Assembly (NCBI GenBank): GCA_964565765.1
Contig: CAZMGF010000008.1
Coordinates: forward strand, 7,563 to 71,562
Direction: 5' to 3'
DNA: 64,000 nt
Source of the DNA: Bog-1181 sp964565765
GTDB taxonomy: Bacteria; Oederibacteriota; PGYV01; Palsa-1178
Shown here one piece after another: positions 7,292 through 14,574 of the stretch. A model generated the notes under the pieces. The model ran no database searches. It was not told the origin of the DNA and saw nothing but the letters and a program-made list of their open reading frames with translations. The number at the start of each line of letters is the position of its first letter. Position 1 is the stretch's first letter. The position numbers and the translations under genes are program-made.

Positions 7292-9079
7292 ATGGACGCG
7301 ACGCAGGTTAAAGAAGGGGAAGCGATAAACCGTATATTTGAAGGGCTGGACCAGACTGTCAAGGACGCGGTTATGGGAGCCATTGAATTTTTCAGCAAGG
7401 AAAAGTCGGAGAACGGCAACAAAATTGAGGATGTGGTAAAGGTCAACAAGCTGCGCAACGCGTATAATTCGCTGGTGAGCGCCCTTGTCAATGAAAGGAT
7501 GAACAGCCTCAATAAATTCCAGGAGCTCTTTCTATGCACCGGGGCCATCGCGGATGTGGTCGATATAGGCGGAAATAAAATAACGCTTATGGATCCCGCT
7601 GTTTACGCCAAATTGTTCGAGGACTTCTGGAAAAAAGACGGCAACAACCCTTTCATCTCGTCCGTATTCTCTGTAACAGATAAAATGAAGGCTCTGGCCG
7701 AGGGAAAAATAGAACTCATCGACACCTCCGGGAAAAGAAAATCAAAAAAATCCGACGATAAAGTTGACCCCAAGAAATTAAAGGCTTCGCTGGAATGGAA
7801 GAAAAACGACAGCTTAAAGGCAGGGGCAAACCTTACAAGGACCCTTGGCTCATACCTTGACAAGATGATGCAGATCGACGGCATAAAGCTTAAAACCTTA
7901 AAGTTAAATTATGACGGGTTGAACACTTATTTTAACATCCTGGGCAAAGGGGCAAAAATCTCGCCGGAAGACAAAAAAATGAAGGACGCGCTGGCCGCCC
8001 GCTCCGATATGATGGCAAAGGCGCTGGCTGATTTTACAAAACTTTACGCTGAAACATTCACACGCGCGGCCGAAGCAGTCGATTCAATAAAGGAAAAAGT
8101 TGACGACATAAAACAAAAAGAAATTGAAATAATCAAGGCCTCATCGGCTGTATCCCTCGAGGAGAACAGCGCCGTTGATTCCTTTACATCAGAGCACTCA
8201 GATATAATCAAAAGGGATATCTCCATAATCAATTCGTTCATTGTAAGCGCGTCGGAAAAATCATCCAACAGGGTGCCTTATTCGGGCGCGAGAATCCTGC
8301 TTAATTCCCAGATACCGGACCTTGCCAGGGCCAATGACTCCTATTTCTGCACGCCCGGCGCGGTTATGGAATCGCTTAAGAAAATATGCTCCATACATAC
8401 CAACGCGTTCCCCAAGGATGAGGACGGCAACTATATGATACCGCCGATATTGATTGAGCCCATCAGGAATTATGTTGATTTCCTTGAGGACCGCTTTATT
8501 ATGGGGTTTGTGACCGGAGAGCCGGGCAAAAAAGGGGCGAAAGTATCCTTTTCGCCGATAGATTTCCAGATTATGAAAGCCATCGGCATGTATCTTGCCA
8601 AGGACCCGATATACGATTACCGCGGCGAGATAAACGAAGGCACATTCATGGGAGATTACACCGGAAAGATCGAAAAAACCGCCCAGGTAAAATGGACCGG
8701 CCAGGACAAGAAAATGAACATGGTCATATCAAGCGAGCTTGTTGACGCTGCCTCCCGTGATGATGCGGTCATCAATTACATGGATTTTGTATTCAACTGC
8801 CTTAACGGCCTCGGGCCGCCGCCGAAAATGTCAAAGAGGCGCATCAATATACTGCTCAGGTACGCCACGATTTATTCCGTGGAAAATAATGTAAGGCTCC
8901 TTCTGCAGTATGTGGCCCAGTCTGAACCCACGGAAGTGCGCGACACCATAATGAAATACACCAACAGGAGCGCGGACGCGGGCAGGGAAATGGTCAAAAA
9001 GATAATCAAAGAGGACGCGGTAGTGCAGAGGGTGCTGGGCAACAACCCGGACATGGTATGCGCGAAAATATTCGTATAG
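7292..9079 (+). CDS. Large soluble protein of unknown function
   Basis: A 595-aa Lys/Asp-rich protein without signal peptide or membrane segments, so probably cytoplasmic. I do not recognise a family. The N-terminal ~230 residues are strongly helical with charged linkers (for example 'GKRKSKKSDDKVDPKKLK' near residue 150). Residues ~235-330 look coiled-coil-like, and the last ~270 residues are a more compact alpha/beta or alpha region containing 'FVFNCLNGLGPPPKMSKRRI'. The start is well supported by GGAAGGAGAAAAG. It follows the cNMP-domain gene and ends with its own terminator. The length and good codon structure make it a real gene. Confidence 0.75.
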   Translation: MDATQVKEGEAINRIFEGLDQTVKDAVMGAIEFFSKEKSENGNKIEDVVKVNKLRNAYNSLVSALVNERMNSLNKFQELFLCTGAIADVVDIGGNKITLMDPAVYAKLFEDFWKKDGNNPFISSVFSVTDKMKALAEGKIELIDTSGKRKSKKSDDKVDPKKLKASLEWKKNDSLKAGANLTRTLGSYLDKMMQIDGIKLKTLKLNYDGLNTYFNILGKGAKISPEDKKMKDALAARSDMMAKALADFTKLYAETFTRAAEAVDSIKEKVDDIKQKEIEIIKASSAVSLEENSAVDSFTSEHSDIIKRDISIINSFIVSASEKSSNRVPYSGARILLNSQIPDLARANDSYFCTPGAVMESLKKICSIHTNAFPKDEDGNYMIPPILIEPIRNYVDFLEDRFIMGFVTGEPGKKGAKVSFSPIDFQIMKAIGMYLAKDPIYDYRGEINEGTFMGDYTGKIEKTAQVKWTGQDKKMNMVISSELVDAASRDDAVINYMDFVFNCLNGLGPPPKMSKRRINILLRYATIYSVENNVRLLLQYVAQSEPTEVRDTIMKYTNRSADAGREMVKKIIKEDAVVQRVLGNNPDMVCAKIFV

Positions 9080-9085
9080 CAATAA

Positions 9086-9125
9086 GGTAAAAGTTAAAAG
9101 GCAGAACCAATAAGTACAATTATAA
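9086..9125 (+). repeat. Third copy of the A/T-rich interspersed repeat
   Basis: 'AAAAGTTAAAAGGCAGAACC' followed by 'AATAAGTACAATT' matches the copies in 4501-4637 closely. It sits just after a stop codon, as the others do. Confidence 0.5.
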
Positions 9126-9144
9126 AGTGTAAATTAAAAAAAAG

Positions 9145-9168
9145 GCCCCGCGAAAACGGGGCTTTTTT
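9145..9168 (+). terminator. Rho-independent terminator
   Basis: Perfect stem GCCCCG (9145-9150) / CGGGGC (9157-9162) with loop CGAAAA and a following T6 run. It ends the 7292-9079 transcript. Confidence 0.85.
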
Positions 9169-9228
9169 GTTTTTAAACGTACGTTTTCTGCAGGGGCCGA
9201 CTTATATGCCTGCCTTATTTTATATGTA

Positions 9229-10554
9229 TCATATAAATGCTCCGGTAATTAAAATTACCGCCGTTCCAAAATTAATCATATTATAAACAATTGTATTTTT
9301 CTTCTCAAAAAATAATCCGTTGAAATATATCATGGCCGCCGTGATTGCCGCCACTGCAATTTTTACAGGCAAACCCGCGGCGGGCGCTGAAATACATGAC
9401 CCCGCGATATAAAGCAATAAAAGAGCGGCGCTGTTTTGAAACGGCAATAAAAACCTTCCGGGCCATTTTTTGATGATAAAACGCAGGCAAACGATAATAC
9501 CAAAAGCAGCCGTAAAACATATTGATAAAGGCGCGCACGCGATTGCCGTGAAGACGCCGAGCGGAACCGCCATGGCGCTGCCTGAGGGTATTTTTTTTTC
9601 AATTGAGCAATAAAGCGCCATAAAAAGCGCCAGAAGGCAGGCGGAAAAAATAAGATAAGGGTCAAAAGGCCCGGTAAAAACAGGGGCTCCCGCGGCATGG
9701 CGCGAAGCAATAAAGCCGGAGAAGACGGCCGCTGCATAAACAAGAGATGAAGGCGAAAAAAAGAGCGTGAGAAACCTGTTAAATTCTTTTTTGCCGTAAT
9801 GCAAGTAATGTAAAACAAAGAGGAACGGAACCAGAAAAAGAAATATCATGACTGAAATCCTTGATATGAAAGTATTCACTATTGCAGGTCCGAAAAAGAA
9901 GGCATGGACAAGGGTGTTAAATCCGGCCGGGTCAAACGGGAAAACAGGAAGAAGTATTAATACTGGAAAAGCCATTGAAGATACTGCGAGAAAATAGAGC
10001 ATAAAAGAGCCTGCAGCGGACCTTAATACAGAGCCTGTTTTTATGAAAATATAGGAGCCGCAGAGGATGAATCCCGCAAAGACCTCAAACCTTATACCCG
10101 GGCATACTGAAACATCGCAGAACGGGTTGAAAAAAAGGAGAATGGCTTTTGTATAGCCCTCGATCGTATAAATATAATCTATCCTGCAGCCGCCGGGAAA
10201 AGCCGCAAAAATGTCAAAAAACGGCACAATAATTATCCAGCCGTAAAACAAGAGCAGTATTTTTATTATTTTGACTGGCTTTTCCCCGGTGGCCGCTTTT
10301 ATTGCAACGGAAAGGGTTATAAAAAGGGTGAGCCACTCCAGGTTAAAGAGGACAGCCATCTGCATTATTGTGGTCCTTATGAAAGCCACATTGAGCATAG
10401 TACGCGGCGGCTCGAGGAGCCCCTCAAAAAAATTCCTGGCAAAGGCAATTGTCAGGATAAAGACTGTGAATTTGGCCGGAGTCAGCCCGTAATTTTCGGA
10501 AAAATTTATGAAATTTTTAATTTTATTTTCAATGCTGCCCAATTTTATTTTCAT
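9229..10554 (-). CDS. Polytopic inner-membrane protein of unknown function
   Basis: A 441-aa protein with roughly ten to twelve hydrophobic segments and short loops. Its N-terminus 'KIKLGSIENKIKNFINFSENYGLTPAKF' is cytoplasmic-looking. I recognise no family motif. Its ATG overlaps the stop of the upstream Wzy_C/TPR gene by 4 bases, so it is translationally coupled to the end of the pilin-like operon. A role in assembling or exporting the pilus or its glycan is possible only by position. There are no charged catalytic clusters typical of GT-C enzymes. Confidence 0.65.
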   Translation of the reverse strand: MKIKLGSIENKIKNFINFSENYGLTPAKFTVFILTIAFARNFFEGLLEPPRTMLNVAFIRTTIMQMAVLFNLEWLTLFITLSVAIKAATGEKPVKIIKILLLFYGWIIIVPFFDIFAAFPGGCRIDYIYTIEGYTKAILLFFNPFCDVSVCPGIRFEVFAGFILCGSYIFIKTGSVLRSAAGSFMLYFLAVSSMAFPVLILLPVFPFDPAGFNTLVHAFFFGPAIVNTFISRISVMIFLFLVPFLFVLHYLHYGKKEFNRFLTLFFSPSSLVYAAAVFSGFIASRHAAGAPVFTGPFDPYLIFSACLLALFMALYCSIEKKIPSGSAMAVPLGVFTAIACAPLSICFTAAFGIIVCLRFIIKKWPGRFLLPFQNSAALLLLYIAGSCISAPAAGLPVKIAVAAITAAMIYFNGLFFEKKNTIVYNMINFGTAVILITGAFI

Positions 10555-12311
10555 TTTACCGGGCCCTGCGCGTTAAAAATAGCCGTGCTGCCGCTGTTAA
10601 CCACGCCCGGGTCTATGGTAACGGCCCTTTCAAGCTGGGCCTGCGCCTCTTTTTCACGGCCCATGGCGGAATATGACCTGAAAAGCCCGAGATGGGCCGC
10701 GGCAAGGTCCGGACAGCAGCTCAGGGCGCTTTCAAAATACTGCGCCGCGGCAGCATAATTTTTTTCATAAAGGCTGATGGAAGCTATATTGTACAGGATG
10801 TCAGGGGAATACGGGAAATAAGCCAGGGCGCGTTTGTAAGTTTCAATTGAGGCAGCTGTGAACCCGGCTGATGATAAATAATTGGCGTAATATTCAAGGG
10901 CATAATAATTGTCGGGCTCCAGCTCAATGCTCCTGGAAAAATCAGAAAAACCCGACGCTCCTTTTTCCATGGCTTTTTCAAGGTAAAAATCAGAAGAAGC
11001 GGCTCCGGGTTTAATAAAACACATGTATATAACTGCCGGAACCGCCAGGATTAAAGCCGCCGCGCGCTTAATGTATCCTGGTATTGTAAAAGAGCTGCCG
11101 CCGGAATATCCGGCTCCAAGCGAGGCTGTCAACCCGGCTGCAATGAAATATATTGCCGAAGAAGGGAACGAAAACAGTGGAAAATTAAAGAATGATTCGC
11201 ATATTAAGAATATAAAAGCTGAAAAAAGGGCCGCGCCGAAGATATAATCTTCAGCAGGCACGGTTTTTGACGACAGGCGGCCGAAAGAAATTGCCGTTGA
11301 AAACACAAATGCCATAAAAAGCAAAAATCCGGAAATGCCGGTCTCACAGAGAAGCTGCAGGTAATCATTATGTGAATAAGACGAGGTTACATATGTGAAA
11401 TTATGATTATTATTGATAAAATTTGCCTGCTTTTGGGGGTTAAAGCGCCTGAAAGCTCCGGCTCCGGCGCCGAAAAGCGGAGAAGCCTTAAATATATCAA
11501 TGGAGGCAAGGGCCGTTAAAAGCCGGTTCTTTACCTCGGGAGAGCCCGAAGAAAAACCGTTAGCGCCGCGAGATGCCGCGTTTTTTATTGCCCCGGAAAA
11601 TCCGGGAATAAAGCATATTAAAATAAAAGCGGCGCAGATAAAGGCGGCCCTTTTTTTATTCAGCCTGATTTTAAAGCCGCTGGAAAAGAAATACCAGGCA
11701 AAGGCGGCAAGAGAAATTAAAAGCGATATAAGGACACCGCGCGACGAGCACATGATAAGCGCGGGAACCGAGAGTGAAAGATTTACCGACGCGATAAGGC
11801 GGAGCGGCCCCGGATAATAGAGGGAAAAAAGCATGACAGGAACAACGGCGGCAATGAACTCGGCGAAAAAAATGGGGTTCCCGAAGGAAGAATAGGGCCT
11901 TGTTATCCCGAGAAAAGAATATTGATAAATTCCGTATAGGAGAGCCGGCAATATTACTATATTAAGAAAAAGCGATATTTTTCCGGCGGACAGGTTTGAA
12001 TAAAACGCGGTAAAAAAAAGGAGCGGGGAGAAAAACAAAAGGCCGTAATAAAAAGACGGGTGGTTCCATGAAAAAAGCAGCCTGGCCGATGAATAAAGGT
12101 AAAAAGCCGCGGCAAAAATGGATGGGAATGAAAAGCGGGTTTCGCCGCGCGCAAGAAAAAGAAGGACAAGGGTGATAATTCCGGCAGTAAATACTCCGAG
12201 TGCCTTCGGGAGCTGGTAAGCGTCGTACATATAAGGGCAGAAAATTACAAGGCAAAATACCGCCGCGAGCAGGAGCAGGTTAAACGCGCGGCCCGGTAAA
12301 ATTTTAGCCAT
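10551..12311 (-). CDS. O-antigen ligase-like (Wzy_C) membrane protein with C-terminal TPR repeats
   Basis: A 586-aa protein with about twelve membrane segments and a Wzy_C/WaaL-type core. The periplasmic loop contains 'SRGVLISLLISLAAF' and 'GAGAGAFRRFNPQKQ...SYSHNDYLQLLCETGI', where the R-x3-L and H-x-D-Y-L motifs are typical of ligases and PglL-type oligosaccharyltransferases. The last ~150 residues are tetratricopeptide repeats ('DNYYALEYYANYLSSAGFTA', 'SPDILYNIASISLYEKNYAA'). The ATG at 12311 is chosen because earlier in-frame starts (to 12431) lie inside the upstream pilin-like gene, which stops 7 bases before. Proteins of this build attached to pilin operons often glycosylate pilins, so that role is a reasonable inference. 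A polysaccharide ligase or polymerase is the alternative. Confidence 0.8.
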   Translation of the reverse strand: MAKILPGRAFNLLLLAAVFCLVIFCPYMYDAYQLPKALGVFTAGIITLVLLFLARGETRFSFPSIFAAAFYLYSSARLLFSWNHPSFYYGLLFFSPLLFFTAFYSNLSAGKISLFLNIVILPALLYGIYQYSFLGITRPYSSFGNPIFFAEFIAAVVPVMLFSLYYPGPLRLIASVNLSLSVPALIMCSSRGVLISLLISLAAFAWYFFSSGFKIRLNKKRAAFICAAFILICFIPGFSGAIKNAASRGANGFSSGSPEVKNRLLTALASIDIFKASPLFGAGAGAFRRFNPQKQANFINNNHNFTYVTSSYSHNDYLQLLCETGISGFLLFMAFVFSTAISFGRLSSKTVPAEDYIFGAALFSAFIFLICESFFNFPLFSFPSSAIYFIAAGLTASLGAGYSGGSSFTIPGYIKRAAALILAVPAVIYMCFIKPGAASSDFYLEKAMEKGASGFSDFSRSIELEPDNYYALEYYANYLSSAGFTAASIETYKRALAYFPYSPDILYNIASISLYEKNYAAAAQYFESALSCCPDLAAAHLGLFRSYSAMGREKEAQAQLERAVTIDPGVVNSGSTAIFNAQGPVK

Positions 12312-12318
12312 AAACGGA

Positions 12319-13869
12319 TTAATACGTTGGAACAGGCGTCGGGATAAGGAATGTAAACTCGCTGAATGAAAGTATCTGCACGCTTGACCCGGTGACGCCA
12401 AAAAGATTTGAGTTGCTGTTGTAATAAACATAAAGAGACGGCGTGTCGTTTACCGTATCCAGCCATAGCCTGCTGTTTTCCCCCAGATAAACCGTGCCGT
12501 ATATGCAGACATTGGAATTGTTCGTGGAAGCGCCGCTGCGTACCCCGCCTATTGTAAGGTCGCCGTTGGTATATAAAAGGCCGCAGTGTTTTACATTTGA
12601 AAGATAGCCGGGTGTGCCTGTTGTAAAGTGAAGGCCGTCCGACGATTGCGGCAGGTAAAAGTTGGTGGGTGTCGGCACATTATATACCGTTGAGTAATTG
12701 CTCTGTGATGACGGGGTAAAGGTTGCGTAATGATATGTGGAGCCGGCGCTGGGGTTGTCGCCTATTAATCTTAGAGGCCCCATAACTATAACAGTTCCGT
12801 AAGTAAGATACTGGTTCGTGCTGTTTGTATAAAAGGCAATGGTATTTGCCGAGGTGTAAGTAGTGCCGCAATATGTGTTGCATGGCGAGGTCCGCACAGG
12901 CAGGCCGTCGGTGGTATCTATAAAAAGCACGCTGCCCGCGCTGTTTGCCATAGAGGTTATTGTCACGGCATTTGCCTGTGTTATTTTGGACATGGGCCAG
13001 CCAACCGGACCGAAATAGGTATTGTGGGCCTTTGCATAATTTCTGAAATAATCAAAATCAATATCAGGTGCCGCGGCCAGGGATGAATAAGGATGCGCAT
13101 GCGCGGTGGGGCTCATGTCATCGTATGTCTGGCCAAAAACAAGCGTTGAGCCTGTCCTGCCGGAATTGTATGAAACAGCGGTGTAAATGGAACCCATGGC
13201 ATAAACCTGCGGCATCCAGGGCTGGTGGCCGTTAACCACATTTCCTCCCGCAACCTGTATCTGCCTGATCCTGCAGTAAGCGTCGGTTGTATTGGCTGAA
13301 TATATATCACCCCAGAAAAATTCCGCCGGGTCCGCGTCGCTCCCGTTAGTGTCATAGCACGTGTCTATCATTCCCTTTGATATAAGCGGCCCGCCAAGGC
13401 CGGTCTTTTGTATTACAGCGTAAAAATCCCCTACGCAGGCTGTAATCGTAGTCATAACTTTTATGCCTATTGTACGGCTGCCATTAATATCCTGCCTCGG
13501 CTGCGTCGGGTCGGAAAGGACAGTGTAAAAAAGATTGCCCTGGGCAATGTGAATTTCATAAGTCCCGAGGCTGGTCGTAAACTGGGTGCTGTAGTTTTGA
13601 TATGCCGGAAGAGTGCTGGCGAATGTGTACCAGTTGTTGTTCTGTTCAAGTTTGTATATGCACTGCTCAAGTGCAAGTGAGGCAATCTCCTGTTTCTGCA
13701 CAATGCAGCTGCCCTTTACAAGGAACTGCTGGTTGTACCTGAAAAGAAAGACAAGGGAAGCGCTCATTATGGCCAGCGTCCCGGCAAGAAGCAGTACGGT
13801 CGGCAGGGTCTGCCCCTTTTCTTTTACCGCGCTTTTTTTAACAGCTGTTTTCTTTTTTATAATGGCCAT
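12319..13869 (-). CDS. PilX-like pilus-assembly/minor pilin protein
   Basis: A 516-aa protein with a Lys-rich cytoplasmic N-terminus (residues 1-18), then 'KGQTLPTVLLLAGTLAIMSA', a single hydrophobic helix resembling the N-terminus of PilX/TadE-type pilus proteins. Cleavage after Gly19 is conceivable, but the Glu5 of true type IV pilins is absent, as in GspK/PilX-like members. The large remainder is Ser/Thr/Asn/Tyr-rich and probably extracellular, with paired Cys residues ('SPCNTYCGTTY'). It is third in the pilin-like operon, 13 bases after the PilW-like gene. A tip or scaffold role is inferred from the neighbours. Confidence 0.7.
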   Translation of the reverse strand: MAIIKKKTAVKKSAVKEKGQTLPTVLLLAGTLAIMSASLVFLFRYNQQFLVKGSCIVQKQEIASLALEQCIYKLEQNNNWYTFASTLPAYQNYSTQFTTSLGTYEIHIAQGNLFYTVLSDPTQPRQDINGSRTIGIKVMTTITACVGDFYAVIQKTGLGGPLISKGMIDTCYDTNGSDADPAEFFWGDIYSANTTDAYCRIRQIQVAGGNVVNGHQPWMPQVYAMGSIYTAVSYNSGRTGSTLVFGQTYDDMSPTAHAHPYSSLAAAPDIDFDYFRNYAKAHNTYFGPVGWPMSKITQANAVTITSMANSAGSVLFIDTTDGLPVRTSPCNTYCGTTYTSANTIAFYTNSTNQYLTYGTVIVMGPLRLIGDNPSAGSTYHYATFTPSSQSNYSTVYNVPTPTNFYLPQSSDGLHFTTGTPGYLSNVKHCGLLYTNGDLTIGGVRSGASTNNSNVCIYGTVYLGENSRLWLDTVNDTPSLYVYYNSNSNLFGVTGSSVQILSFSEFTFLIPTPVPTY

Positions 13870-13882
13870 ATTTTCCCCTTCT

Positions 13883-14551
13883 TTAATTGTAATAATAACC
13901 CGCCGAGTGCATGCGTTTTACAACGATTGTTTCCTGCGTAAATACTGTCAGCGGCGGCTGCGCCGCGAATACCCATTTGGAGAAGCGCGCCCCGACATTT
14001 ATTACCGTGGCGTCCTTTGAATCGGCGTAATCAAAGCTTATCGAGTCCAGGTTTGCCGTAAGTGTAACGGTGGTGTAATATGTATTGGCGGTCACAGCGG
14101 AATTATTTGTCATATCCGTGCCTGGCAACACCTGCGGGTAAACCGCGAGAAGGTGGGAGCCGTACTGGAAAAGCTGTATCGGCGAGCCGGCGGCGCCGAC
14201 TGTTGTGGTGCTTGAAGACTGCCCGGCGCAGCCGCATTTTGACTGCGTGGTGGTGATGTAAACCTGTTCAGCTATTATGGCCTCAATATATGAGTTTACA
14301 GGCTCCCCGGTGTCATACCTGGATATGGCGATTGTGGCCCCCTGGCACTGGGTTATAAGCTTCCTTATTGTAAGCATTGTCACCCTTGATTCGCTTTCAA
14401 GGGCGATCCTTGCCGAGCCCATCTGCCACATATAATTGCCGTTCTTCAGCAGGGTAAAGATACCAACGCTTAAAATGGAAAGCAGCCCCACGGAAATCAT
14501 GGCCTCTATCATTGTAAATCCTCTTTTGCCTTTTTTACCGGATAAACTCAT
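13883..14551 (-). CDS. PilW-like type IV prepilin
   Basis: A 222-aa protein with a class III prepilin leader: 'KKGKRG|FTMIEAMISVGLLS', cleavage after Gly11 and Glu at +5, followed by the hydrophobic alpha-1 helix. Such proteins are processed by PilD-type prepilin peptidase and incorporated as minor pilins or pseudopilins. The C-terminal half carries small Cys pairs ('KCGCAGQS'). It lies between the giant prepilin gene (24 bases upstream) and the PilX-like gene, matching the common V-W-X minor pilin order. No major pilin or assembly ATPase is in this window. Confidence 0.85.
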   Translation of the reverse strand: MSLSGKKGKRGFTMIEAMISVGLLSILSVGIFTLLKNGNYMWQMGSARIALESESRVTMLTIRKLITQCQGATIAISRYDTGEPVNSYIEAIIAEQVYITTTQSKCGCAGQSSSTTTVGAAGSPIQLFQYGSHLLAVYPQVLPGTDMTNNSAVTANTYYTTVTLTANLDSISFDYADSKDATVINVGARFSKWVFAAQPPLTVFTQETIVVKRMHSAGYYYN

Positions 14552-14574
14552 TTTATCCCGCCTTTAATAAAATT

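Noticed and set aside
12312..12431. N-terminal extension of the ligase-like protein to 12431
   Set aside because: It would overlap the PilX-like gene by over 100 bases and give a charged non-signal extension; ATG at 12311 follows that gene's stop by 7 bases.
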